Shown one piece after another: positions 6,791 to 14,429 of a DNA stretch of 20,401 bases. Source of the DNA: a virus; the IMG/VR virus record IMGVR_UViG_3300031851_004795, positions 1 to 20,401 of that record, one strand, 5' to 3'. Each line of letters opens with the position of its first letter. Position 1 is the first letter of the stretch. Made by a program: the position numbers and the translations under genes. The notes under the pieces are model-generated. The model was given only the letters and a program-made list of their open reading frames with translations, was not told the origin of the DNA and did not search any database.

Positions 6791-7744
6791 ATGACAAGAT
6801 CAACAGCGTTCTTCGTGAACGGCGGGGCAGGCCGACATCTCTGCTCAATTCCAGCTTTCGAAAAATATGAACAAGAAAATCCTGACGACGATTTTATTAT
6901 CGTTTGTGAAGGTGGTATGGACATGTATAAAGGTCATCCGACCCTACATGCACGTGCATTTGATAATTGGCACAAAGATTTATTTGAATCATATGTCAAA
7001 GATCGAAATTGTATTACGACCGAACCATATCGGATCTGGGAATACTATAATCAAAAAGGAAGCTTAGCACAAGCGTTTGATATAGAAATCAACAAACAAG
7101 GCTTGCGCGAACTTCAAAAACCAACTCTAAAGTTATCAACTCAAGAAGAGGTTGATGGTTGGAATATTGTCGAAGAAGTAAAACAAAAAACCGGCAAAAA
7201 TAAAGCTATAGTCTTTCAGCCATTTGGAAGAGGCATTATGCCTATGGGCAAAAACTTGGTAGATCCAGGTGGGCGTTCATTTAGTCAGTCTGATGCAGTA
7301 AAGCTTGTTAAAAAAATCCAAAAGAAATATGCAGTAATTGTTATGGCAGAAATGCAAATTGACTGGAAAGAAGCCGGTTGCGCAGATCCAGTTGCACAAC
7401 CTGATGGTGCGCCATTACGATCATGGGCTGGATTTGTTAAAGCGGCAGATGGATTTGTTGGGTGTGATAGTGTTGGTCAACACTTTGCTTACGCGTTAAG
7501 TACGCCTGCTATAGCAGTACTTGGTGCAACCTTTCCAGAAAACGTAAGCTATCCAGACAGCAATACATATCAATGTTTAGATATTGGCGCTGGTCGTCGC
7601 GAGTATGATCCTATTAGGATTTCTATGGAAGACGAAAAACATCGCAAATCTGATGGCCTTATGTTAATGAACGACAAAGTTATCGATGAAATTTATAAAG
7701 AACTTGAAGTTATTATGAATAAAGGTGCAAAAAATGGAAAATGA
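6791..7744 (+). CDS. GT9-like (heptosyltransferase-type) glycosyltransferase
   Basis: A 317-residue protein. The ATG at 6791 is preferred over the in-frame GTG at 6779 because GAGGTG at 6781-6786 is a well-placed ribosome site for it. The N-terminal NGGAGRHLCSIPAF resembles the GxGDxL-x-x-P-A-L loop of GT-B fold family 9 enzymes. The C-terminal GCDSVGQHFAYALSTPAIAVLGAT (about residues 224-247) matches the family's GVDSGxxHLAAALGTPVVALFGxT nucleotide-sugar site. GT9 enzymes usually transfer heptose from ADP-heptose to lipopolysaccharide. Genes for ADP-heptose synthesis lie in the same window, so ADP-heptose is a reasonable donor, but donor and acceptor are inferred. The stop overlaps the next start region by 11 bases, suggesting translational coupling. 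Confidence 0.75.
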   Translation: MTRSTAFFVNGGAGRHLCSIPAFEKYEQENPDDDFIIVCEGGMDMYKGHPTLHARAFDNWHKDLFESYVKDRNCITTEPYRIWEYYNQKGSLAQAFDIEINKQGLRELQKPTLKLSTQEEVDGWNIVEEVKQKTGKNKAIVFQPFGRGIMPMGKNLVDPGGRSFSQSDAVKLVKKIQKKYAVIVMAEMQIDWKEAGCADPVAQPDGAPLRSWAGFVKAADGFVGCDSVGQHFAYALSTPAIAVLGATFPENVSYPDSNTYQCLDIGAGRREYDPIRISMEDEKHRKSDGLMLMNDKVIDEIYKELEVIMNKGAKNGK

Positions 7745-9557
7745 TATTTGGATTGCAGGCGTAGCTCGTGGCCATAATGGTGGCGTTTGTTTAATCAAAA
7801 ATGGTGAGATCGTATTTAGCATCGAGGAAGAACGACTCTCGCGTGCAAAATATGACGGCGGCCCGTATGCAGCTATTATGAAAATTCTTGATTATACCAA
7901 GAAAATTGATTATGTTGTTATTGCACATACTCAGTCACTTGCATCTACTGCCGGCATGGTGGATTTTTCAGGTGATGATGTATATACAGGCCTATTCCGT
8001 AAAATGGGTATGATCGATCGAGCAAATCGAACGCAAAAACACCCTCAAGTAATCGATCTTTCTATTATGCATCACAAGTTGCATGCGGCAGCTGCGTTTT
8101 ATCGTTCGCCGTTTGATTCGGCTGTTGCTCTTATTGCAGACGGCGCCGGCTCTGTTATGCCACTTGGTGATCCAAGCGATCCTAATCGACAATTAGGTTT
8201 CTGGGAATATGAAAGCATTATCGACTGTAGTTATCCTTCTAATTTTACAACGTTGTACAAGCACATCGGTTGTCGCGAACCAGTATCGGGCGCGGCTGAC
8301 GTCAAACTGTCGGCTGAAATATTTGGTGAAGAAGGCGAATATGAAGCACAAATCTCAGATCGCTGTGGACTGACCAAAGCCTATGAAGCTGTAACGACAT
8401 ACTGTGGTTGGGCTCCTATTGAAGCCGGTAAGACTATGGGCTTGTTTCCATACGGCAATGCAAATCCTGATATACCTGAATTGTTTGACAGTTTGTCGCC
8501 AAACCCTGGTATCACAAACCGAAATATCTTAGTGCCAAATACGCCAAACGGTGCTTTTGTCAACGACAATTTCTACAAACAGCTGCATGCAACCCAAGAG
8601 GAATTTGACGCGGCTGGAGGTGATTTAACAAAAATGCAGTTGCGGCGAGATATGGCGTATGCAATACAGACTGAATCACAAAAGCAAATGGTTGCATTGA
8701 TTCGTAAAGCTGTTGAAATGTCTGGTAATAACAACGTTGTTATTTCAGGCGGATACGGACTTAATTGCGTTGCTAATTATCATTACCTTGAAGCACTTAA
8801 AGATGAGGGCATTAATCTTTATATCGAACCAATATCTAATGATGCCGGAACAGCTATGGGCGCTGCGCTTATGTACTGGCACGGTCGAACAGACGATGAA
8901 ACAAACCGCGACTTAAATACATTATATCTTGGACCAGATCATAACTATACGATCGAAGATATTGCAGTCGCTGTCGCTGGGGCCGAAGAAGCTGTAATGT
9001 CAGACGCAACCGATAAAGATATTGTTGATCTAATGACAAGTAAAAATATTGTTACTGTGTTCCAGGGTCGATCAGAGAACGGGCCGCGAGCACTTGGTAA
9101 TCGTTCTATATTGTTTGATCCTACATTTAAAGACGGCAAAGATTATGTCAACAATATTAAAAATCGTGAGTATTTTCGGCCATTTGCAGGATCTATCCTA
9201 GCTGAAGATGTACACGATTGGTTTGATCTGCGCGGCATGGATGAAACACCTCACATGATGTATGCTGTGAATTGTAAACCAGGAGTTGATGAAAAGATTC
9301 CATCAATTATTCATATCGATGGAACTTGTCGTATTCAAACGGTAACAGAAGAACAAAACCCTTTATATTATAAATTAATTAAAGAGTTTAAAGAAAAAAC
9401 TGGTGTGCCTATTGTATTTAACACCAGTTTTAACCTGGGCGGAGAACCGCTTGTAGAAACTATTGACGATGCTATCCACACTCTTGTTAACTCAGACATT
9501 GAATATCTGTATTTGCCAGAGCACGGAAAGTTAATCAAAGTTGCTAACGAAGACTAA
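7734..9557 (+). CDS. O-carbamoyltransferase, NodU/CmcH/TobZ family
   Basis: A full-length 607-residue two-domain carbamoyltransferase. I use the ATG at 7734, preceded by AAAGGTG, rather than the GTG at 7725. The N-terminal TsaD-like ASKHA domain has GVARGHNGGVCLI, the metal-binding HHKLH (113-117), DGAG (136-139), ISGGYGLNCVAN (337-348) and NDAGTAMGAAL (369-379). The C-terminal YrdC-like carbamoylation domain has NGPRALGNRSIL (449-460) and NTSFNLGGEP (563-572). Such enzymes make carbamoyl-adenylate from carbamoyl phosphate and ATP and carbamoylate a hydroxyl of a sugar or antibiotic; members that carbamoylate 5-hydroxymethylcytosine in viral DNA have been reported. Coupling to the glycosyltransferase gene favours a glycan target here, but DNA cannot be excluded. 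Confidence 0.9.
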   Translation: MENDIWIAGVARGHNGGVCLIKNGEIVFSIEEERLSRAKYDGGPYAAIMKILDYTKKIDYVVIAHTQSLASTAGMVDFSGDDVYTGLFRKMGMIDRANRTQKHPQVIDLSIMHHKLHAAAAFYRSPFDSAVALIADGAGSVMPLGDPSDPNRQLGFWEYESIIDCSYPSNFTTLYKHIGCREPVSGAADVKLSAEIFGEEGEYEAQISDRCGLTKAYEAVTTYCGWAPIEAGKTMGLFPYGNANPDIPELFDSLSPNPGITNRNILVPNTPNGAFVNDNFYKQLHATQEEFDAAGGDLTKMQLRRDMAYAIQTESQKQMVALIRKAVEMSGNNNVVISGGYGLNCVANYHYLEALKDEGINLYIEPISNDAGTAMGAALMYWHGRTDDETNRDLNTLYLGPDHNYTIEDIAVAVAGAEEAVMSDATDKDIVDLMTSKNIVTVFQGRSENGPRALGNRSILFDPTFKDGKDYVNNIKNREYFRPFAGSILAEDVHDWFDLRGMDETPHMMYAVNCKPGVDEKIPSIIHIDGTCRIQTVTEEQNPLYYKLIKEFKEKTGVPIVFNTSFNLGGEPLVETIDDAIHTLVNSDIEYLYLPEHGKLIKVANED

Positions 9558-9580
9558 ATGAGAAGCACCTCATGCAACTA

Positions 9581-9606
9581 GGCGGGGATAATTCCCCGCC
9601 TTTTTT
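9581..9606 (+). terminator. Intrinsic terminator after the carbamoyltransferase gene
   Basis: GGCGGGGA (9581-9588), loop taat, TCCCCGCC (9593-9600), then six T (9601-9606). A strong GC stem plus T run 23 bases after the stop at 9557. The T run touches the stop codon of the convergent gene; on the minus strand there is no T run after the stem. Confidence 0.9.
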
Positions 9607-10256
9607 CATTGCAATGATTCTGCAAACTCAAGTAAATTGTCGTATATTTTAGTTTTCTTTTTTAGCGGCCTATTGGCAAAACTATTAAATTGTTTTTTGT
9701 CATCTTCATATTTACCTGTCTTAACTAGAACAGGTTTAAGCTTTGCTCGGTCAGCCATTTTAGCATCTACTAAACGATCACCTACATAGTATCCGCCTTT
9801 AAGCGGCACACCCATTTCATCGCGCAGACGTTTAAGCATGCCGGTATTTGGTTTAGAATAAATGTCATGCTTTAAATCTGACATGTTATATAACGTGCCA
9901 TCGATGCTAGGGCATCCGGCCTGACCAAATAAATCAATCATGTGGTCATTCATCCGATCCACGTCTTCTACAGTCAATTGGCCTCGAGAAATTCCTGGCT
10001 GGTCAAATATGATTGCTACTTTGTAACCCTTTGCCCTAATCATAGAAATTGCAGATAAAGAACCCTCAATAGGCTCAAAACTTTCTATTGATTTAACAAC
10101 ATCTTTGCATTTTATAAGTACGCCGTCACGATCAATAGCTACTAATGGCTTAGGATACTTACTCCACATTTGCGCTCTGCTTAACAGAGCGTCAGGAGAT
10201 CCTTGCTGTATCTCGTCAGACTTTTGATCTTGCCACATATTATACATTATTAACAT
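9606..10256 (-). CDS. gmhB: HAD phosphatase, GmhB-like heptose-1,7-bisphosphate 7-phosphatase
   Basis: Up to 216 residues. Three in-frame ATGs (10256, 10247, 10238) lie near the end of the upstream gene; a GAGG site is slightly too close to the first and slightly far from the second, so the start is uncertain by a few codons. HAD motifs: IDRDGVL (D42 and D44 from the first Met), K135 in SKPNTGML, and VGDRLVDAKMA (D160, D164). The order and the segment GISRGQLT-x-x-x-x-x-x-MNDHM fit histidinol-phosphatase/GmhB-type enzymes that dephosphorylate heptose bisphosphate. Two deviations: the usual TNQSG around motif II reads FDQPG, and the zinc-binding Cys/His loop of GmhB is absent. Context with HldD and HldE supports the heptose role; the exact substrate is inferred. 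Confidence 0.75.
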   Translation of the reverse strand: MLIMYNMWQDQKSDEIQQGSPDALLSRAQMWSKYPKPLVAIDRDGVLIKCKDVVKSIESFEPIEGSLSAISMIRAKGYKVAIIFDQPGISRGQLTVEDVDRMNDHMIDLFGQAGCPSIDGTLYNMSDLKHDIYSKPNTGMLKRLRDEMGVPLKGGYYVGDRLVDAKMADRAKLKPVLVKTGKYEDDKKQFNSFANRPLKKKTKIYDNLLEFAESLQ

Positions 10257-11064
10257 AATCCTCTACAGAGATCCAATCAATATCAACGTGCTTTGAAATT
10301 TTTTCTATATTTGCATGAGTAAATTCTTGATAACTTGCGCGGATTGACTGGGGCATCGGAATACGATTAATTGTCACGTCATGTTTTTCAGCAATAACAT
10401 TTGCAACACTTTCAAAACTCACTGGCTTACCTGTCCCAACATTAAATATGCCTGATACATCTGTGTCTAACATCTGTTCGTGGACTTTGCAAACGTCATC
10501 AACACATACAAAATCTCGGATGTATTTTTCTGAATCATCAAATAGCATAATAGAACCATCTATTAATGCTTGCTGCTTAAACTTAGTAACTGGCGACGCC
10601 TGATTGCCCTTAATTGATTCCCACTTCCCATAAACATTAAAGTATCTAAAGCCCTGGATATTAATAGGCAGAGGCATATCTAAAGTTTCTTCGACAAATT
10701 TATCGATAAGATACTTTGACCATGCGTAACCATTTAAAGGCCTGCAAGCGTCGGTTTCTCTGAATGTTGTACTATCGCCGTAAACTGATGCTGAAGATGC
10801 ATATTGTAGATCAATATTAAGCTCTAAACATTTCACAATAAGATCTGTCGTAAACTTATAATTTTTTTCCATAAGTTCATCTGCATTGCGTTCTGTTGTG
10901 CTACTAATAGCACCGCAATGTATTACTACATCTAAGTTTTCATGCAAAAGCAGCTCAGGTGTATCTCCCCACTCCCAGCCTTCGACGTTGTAGCCTTTTG
11001 ACTTAAAGTAAAGCCATAAGTTCTTCCCGATGAATCCTCGGTGCCCTGTTATTAATATATTCAT
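10240..11064 (-). CDS. hldD: ADP-L-glycero-D-manno-heptose 6-epimerase
   Basis: A 274-residue extended SDR protein. The ATG at 11064 gives MNILITGHRGFIG at the N-terminus with GGAAG about 7 bases upstream; a longer reading from 11085 would have no matching site. It shows the NAD(P)-binding TGHRGFIG (6-13), SSASVYG (90-96), the catalytic Y113-x3-K117 in GYAWSKY, and the HldD-specific RYFNVYGKWESIKG (140-153), followed by D-F-V-C-V-D-D-V and GIFNVGTG. HldD interconverts the C6 epimers of ADP-heptose, the last step before transfer to lipopolysaccharide. It is somewhat shorter than bacterial HldD (about 310). The start lies inside the end of the upstream kinase gene (62-base overlap) and the end overlaps the phosphatase gene, indicating one operon. 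Confidence 0.9.
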   Translation of the reverse strand: MNILITGHRGFIGKNLWLYFKSKGYNVEGWEWGDTPELLLHENLDVVIHCGAISSTTERNADELMEKNYKFTTDLIVKCLELNIDLQYASSASVYGDSTTFRETDACRPLNGYAWSKYLIDKFVEETLDMPLPINIQGFRYFNVYGKWESIKGNQASPVTKFKQQALIDGSIMLFDDSEKYIRDFVCVDDVCKVHEQMLDTDVSGIFNVGTGKPVSFESVANVIAEKHDVTINRIPMPQSIRASYQEFTHANIEKISKHVDIDWISVEDYVNNV

Positions 11065-11923
11065 TGATTTCTTCCATAGCTTCATTAAAATCTGTTGGGC
11101 TTATTACATAAGTTCCAGGTTTGCTCACGGCCAATCCAGCCATCTTGTTTGCTATAATCACAGCGTCCTGAACATCACAACTTCTGTATATCCCATATGC
11201 AAGCGCGGCAGTGAAGGTATCTCCCGCTCCAGTTACGTCAAACACTTCTTGCGCAGTTGCTTCGTAGTGTTCAACTGAATCACCAACGTATAAAACTCCT
11301 TCTGGTCCTAATGTGACAATGAAATGTTCTATTTCTAATTCATGTCTTAATCGTTGGGCTTCGGTCATCAAAGACTTAGGCGTAGTCGTATGTCCTATGT
11401 AGTCTTCAAATTCTTTTCTGTTTGGCTTTAATATAAAAGCACCTTTATAATTATCGAGCGAGATCTTAGGATCTACGATCGTGCGTTTAGATTTTTTAAT
11501 GATCGACTGTGGATCTTTAACTGTTCCCTTATCATAGTCAGATAATATGACTATTTCAAATTTATTTGGCACAAAGAATTTATCTTGTACATCGTTGTCT
11601 TCTATGCGTTTCTCGGCGTCGATCCTTGACATATAATGAGAGCCTGAGAATACGCGCAATTTATGTGGCATTTGTTCTGTTAGTAAAAGGTTGCCAGTCG
11701 CCTCTACCTTATCAAATATATATGCAAAATCTTCGCTGTAATATCCGTGAAGTGCAACTTGATTTGTTAATCCACGCAAATTCATATATACGTTGCCAGC
11801 ACCTCCAATCGAAATGCTTTTATTTTTTAAATCAACAATAGGCACTGGTGCTTCAGGTGATACACGATTAGTATCACCATGCCAGTACTCATCTATAATT
11901 ATATCACCTATCACATTAATCAT
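11003..11923 (-). CDS. hldE: D-glycero-beta-D-manno-heptose 7-phosphate kinase (HldE N-terminal domain as a separate gene)
   Basis: A 306-residue PfkB-family sugar kinase equal to the N-terminal half of bacterial HldE (RfaE). Residues 5-28 (IGDIIIDEYWHGDTNRVSPE...) match the RfaE opening GDxxLDxYWxGxxxRISPEAPVPV. GGAGNVYMNL (40-49), SDYDKG (128-133), LKPNRKEF (165-172) and the PfkB signature TGAGDTF (231-237, catalytic D235) follow. It phosphorylates heptose 7-phosphate at C1. The adenylyltransferase half, fused in most bacteria, is a separate gene at 15835-16236. The start MINVIG is the only sensible one; no strong ribosome site is visible. Its divergent neighbour is heme oxygenase, with promoter-like octamers between them. 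Confidence 0.9.
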   Translation of the reverse strand: MINVIGDIIIDEYWHGDTNRVSPEAPVPIVDLKNKSISIGGAGNVYMNLRGLTNQVALHGYYSEDFAYIFDKVEATGNLLLTEQMPHKLRVFSGSHYMSRIDAEKRIEDNDVQDKFFVPNKFEIVILSDYDKGTVKDPQSIIKKSKRTIVDPKISLDNYKGAFILKPNRKEFEDYIGHTTTPKSLMTEAQRLRHELEIEHFIVTLGPEGVLYVGDSVEHYEATAQEVFDVTGAGDTFTAALAYGIYRSCDVQDAVIIANKMAGLAVSKPGTYVISPTDFNEAMEEINEYINNRAPRIHREELMALL

Positions 11924-11925
11924 TG

Positions 11926-11933
11926 TATAAATA
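11926..11933 (+). promoter_or_regulatory. T4-type late promoter for the heme oxygenase operon
   Basis: Exact TATAAATA, 29 bases between its end and the heme oxygenase ATG at 11963. It begins 3 bases outside the start codon of the divergent kinase gene. Same strand and nearly the same spacing as the octamers before the gp13 gene and the gene at 3807. Confidence 0.78.
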
Positions 11934-11957
11934 CCATTTTATTCTACGTTATGGAGC

Positions 11958-11965
11958 TATTTATG
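11958..11965 (-). promoter_or_regulatory. Possible late promoter variant for the leftward heptose genes
   Basis: Read leftward this is CATAAATA, one mismatch from the late consensus, 34 bases before the kinase start at 11923, a spacing like that of the exact copies. It overlaps the start codon of heme oxygenase, so chance is possible. Confidence 0.35.
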
Positions 11966-12604
11966 CCACTTAAGAAAATGACACGCGAAGTTCATGAAGA
12001 AGCAGAGAACACTAAATGGTCTAAGCTATTAGTCTCTGGTAAAATGACCGATGAACAGTATGGCCAATACCTGTATAATATGCAACATATTTATGAAACT
12101 ATTGAAAACACTCTTGGCGCACACGACTTTTGGTCCAAACACCCTATACTTATAGATATCCAGCGGATTTTACCGATCACTCAAGATAGAGGCCAGTATA
12201 AATATGAAGCGGGACTTGAAGAATCAACTGTAAAATACGGCGATTACATTCGTAGCTTAGACGTCGACCAGCTATTGGCACACCTCTACGTACGTCATTT
12301 TGGCGATATGTACGGCGGCCAAATTATTGCTAAGCATGTACCAAAACCTACACATTATGAGACGTATGCAGAAAAAGCCGCTAACGATAGTGCAGCAGAT
12401 TCTGATGGTAGAGAATCATATTGGTTAAGTCCAGCTTTTACAGATCCGAGAAGTTGGACAAATTGTTATCATTTTGAAAACAAAACACAGATGAAAGAAT
12501 ATCTTAGAAATTTGTTAGATATTACTATGGCAGACGAAGCAATATTTGCATTTAAAAATAGTATAAACATTTTCAAAGATTTGGAAAAACGATTTGATCT
12601 TTGA
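11963..12604 (+). CDS. ho1: Heme oxygenase
   Basis: A 213-residue heme oxygenase that opens heme to biliverdin IX-alpha, CO and iron using reductant such as ferredoxin. The ATG at 11963 gives MPLKKMTREVHEEAEN, with the proximal heme ligand H11 in EVH-x-x-AEN, and has GGAG 6 bases upstream; the frame is open further left, but no ribosome site supports that. The distal-helix signature HLYVRHFGDMYGGQ ends at residue 120 (GDMYGGQ 114-120 holds the distal glycines). It is slightly shorter than bacterial or cyanobacterial enzymes (about 230-240). No signal peptide, so cytoplasmic. It follows an exact late promoter and overlaps the bilin reductase gene by 11 bases, so the two are probably made together late in infection. 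Confidence 0.93.
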   Translation: MPLKKMTREVHEEAENTKWSKLLVSGKMTDEQYGQYLYNMQHIYETIENTLGAHDFWSKHPILIDIQRILPITQDRGQYKYEAGLEESTVKYGDYIRSLDVDQLLAHLYVRHFGDMYGGQIIAKHVPKPTHYETYAEKAANDSAADSDGRESYWLSPAFTDPRSWTNCYHFENKTQMKEYLRNLLDITMADEAIFAFKNSINIFKDLEKRFDL

Positions 12605-13241
12605 TAAGCTCATCGCAGCTAGCCAAGACATGGAAGCCATTTTAGCAGAGTATTCATATGCGTGCCATACACACGATTTCCCATGGCCAGCAAAATCATA
12701 TCAGTCACCTGAAATATTTAGACAGGCTGACATAGATATTATTGATGCCAGAGAAGATCGAAAACTGTGGATGATGCACTTATGCATTTACCCGCATGTT
12801 AACGATCCTGCTCCGATATTTGGTTTTGATATTATTGCTGGTCCGAACAAGGTGACAGGTGCCTTTCATGATTTTAGTCCTATCGATCCATATAGTCATA
12901 TTCTATCAGAGTTTGCAACTAATGTACAGTCTTTTATTCCATCAAAGGCAAGAGAATTGCCTGATTGGGCAAAAAATATATTTAGTGGCAACATGGTTTC
13001 AGCCGGTAATATTCGTGATGGCAAAGAGTTAGACGATTTACTTGAGTTAGTAATTAATAATCTAAAATATTTTATCAAAAATATTGGCATGACAACTGAT
13101 AACGATTACACTGAACAACATAATTGGTATGCAATCAACCAAAAGAAAAATCCGCATACTGCTCGGGTTATGGAAAACATGGGTGTCGATCCTACGTTAG
13201 TACAAAGATATATTAACGAGTGTTTATTCCCGGAAATATAA
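12594..13241 (+). CDS. pcyX: Ferredoxin-dependent bilin reductase, PcyX type
   Basis: A 215-residue member of the ferredoxin-dependent bilin reductase family. H62 (in LWMMHLC) and D79 (in PIFGFDI) are 17 residues apart, the same spacing as the catalytic H88/D105 of PcyA and the His/Asp pair described for phage PcyX. The [10 protein letters not shown]-x-x-K-V segment and a C-terminal [10 protein letters not shown] are typical. Oceanic phage PcyX enzymes reduce biliverdin to phycoerythrobilin by four electrons; the product here is inferred. The start is probably the TTG at 12594, inside the heme oxygenase gene with GGA upstream; the next ATG (12630) lacks a ribosome site and would remove 12 residues. 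The 3' end overlaps the convergent ALAS gene by 18 bases. Confidence 0.88.
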   Translation: MIFDKLIAASQDMEAILAEYSYACHTHDFPWPAKSYQSPEIFRQADIDIIDAREDRKLWMMHLCIYPHVNDPAPIFGFDIIAGPNKVTGAFHDFSPIDPYSHILSEFATNVQSFIPSKARELPDWAKNIFSGNMVSAGNIRDGKELDDLLELVINNLKYFIKNIGMTTDNDYTEQHNWYAINQKKNPHTARVMENMGVDPTLVQRYINECLFPEI

Positions 13242-14429
13242 TATAGATTCTTTGACAGCGTTAACACAGTCTTCGATCATAGCATCGGTGTGTAACGGAG
13301 TAGGTGCAAATCTTAATCGTTCTTCACCAACGGCTACTGTAGGGAAGTTAATGGCCTGGACATATATGCCGTGTTCCTCTAACAATCTGTCAGAAATAGC
13401 TTTACACTTGTCTGCATCACGGATCATTACCGGGACAATGTGTGTGCAAGCCTCTTTGAAAACTTCTATGTCTGCTTGTTTAAACTTTAATGAAAGTTTA
13501 GCCGCTTTTTCTTGATGCCTTTGTCTTAATTCGTGATGATCTTTAAGATATTTTATACTAGCTAAAGCACCGGCGCAAATGACTGGTGATATGCTCGTGG
13601 TAAATATGAACCCGCTTGCGGTTAGTCGTATAGCATCTAACACGTCAGCAGCGGCGGCTATGTATCCGCCAGTTACACCATACGCTTTACCAAGTGTGCC
13701 GTTAACGATATCTATTCGATCTTGTAAATTTTCATCTTCCAGTATTCCGGCTCCGCTATAACCATATAAACCAACGCCGTGAACCTCATCGAGATAAGTC
13801 ATTGCCTCGTACTTATCAGCTAATTCTACTATGTTTCCGATATCTGATTTATCGCCGTCCATAGAATATACAGATTCAAATACTACACACGGAATCAAAT
13901 CATCCTGCAAAGCATCGTTCAACTTGTCTTCAAGATCTTCCATATCATTGTGCTGAAATATAGACTTATGTGCGCCACTGTGTTTTATGCCTTGAATAAT
14001 ACTAGCATGATTCTTTGAGTCGCTGATAAAGCAAATGTTAGGTATTATTTTAGCTAGTGATATTATTGTCCACTCATTAGCCACATACGCGCTTGAGAAT
14101 AGTAAGGCGCCGCTTTTCTGATGCAACTTTGCAAGCTCTAGCTCAAGCGCTACGTGATAGTGAGAAGTTCCTGATATATTTCGTGTTCCGCCTGAACCAG
14201 CACCTGTTTGTTCAAGTGCTGTGTGCATAGCATCGATGACGATTTTGTTTTGACCCATGCCTAGATAATCGTTACTGCACCAATTAACAACTTCTTTGAT
14301 AGCATATTTGCCGTACCATATAGCCTTAGGAAACTTGCCGCGTTCACGAATAATATCATTGAATACTCGATATTTGCCTTCGGCCTTTGCGCTATCTACT
14401 ATATCCCAAAATGGTTCTAATTCAATCAT
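13224..14429 (-). CDS. hemA: 5-aminolevulinate synthase (viral ALAS)
   Basis: A complete 401-residue PLP enzyme condensing glycine and succinyl-CoA to 5-aminolevulinate, the single-step (Shemin) entry to tetrapyrroles. Hallmarks that separate ALAS from related 2-oxoamine synthases: [11 protein letters not shown] (50-60), [17 protein letters not shown] (76-92), [11 protein letters not shown]-type segment (135-145), SVYSMDGD (186-193), [12 protein letters not shown] (212-223, with D214 and H217 for PLP), the PLP lysine K248 in NGTLGKAYG, and [14 protein letters not shown] near the C-terminus. The pattern is closest to alphaproteobacterial ALAS and the lysine number equals that of the Rhodobacter enzyme. 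All key residues are present, so activity is expected. Its start overlaps the carbamoyltransferase stop (ATGA). Last gene of a five-gene minus-strand operon. Confidence 0.95.
   Translation of the reverse strand: MIELEPFWDIVDSAKAEGKYRVFNDIIRERGKFPKAIWYGKYAIKEVVNWCSNDYLGMGQNKIVIDAMHTALEQTGAGSGGTRNISGTSHYHVALELELAKLHQKSGALLFSSAYVANEWTIISLAKIIPNICFISDSKNHASIIQGIKHSGAHKSIFQHNDMEDLEDKLNDALQDDLIPCVVFESVYSMDGDKSDIGNIVELADKYEAMTYLDEVHGVGLYGYSGAGILEDENLQDRIDIVNGTLGKAYGVTGGYIAAAADVLDAIRLTASGFIFTTSISPVICAGALASIKYLKDHHELRQRHQEKAAKLSLKFKQADIEVFKEACTHIVPVMIRDADKCKAISDRLLEEHGIYVQAINFPTVAVGEERLRFAPTPLHTDAMIEDCVNAVKESILYFRE

Noticed and set aside
12197-12204. TATAAATA octamer inside the heme oxygenase gene
   Set aside because: It encodes Tyr-Lys-Tyr in frame and lies about 390 bases before the next gene start; probably chance.
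12594-13241. PcyA or PebS instead of a PcyX-type reductase
   Set aside because: No Glu at the position of PcyA E76, and His at the position where PebS-type enzymes differ. The call rests on spacing and motif reading only, so product specificity remains unproven.
13224-14429. 8-amino-7-oxononanoate synthase or glycine C-acetyltransferase instead of ALAS
   Set aside because: [17 protein letters not shown]-x-H-Y-H and the C-terminal P-T-P-L-H-T are the ALAS versions of these motifs.
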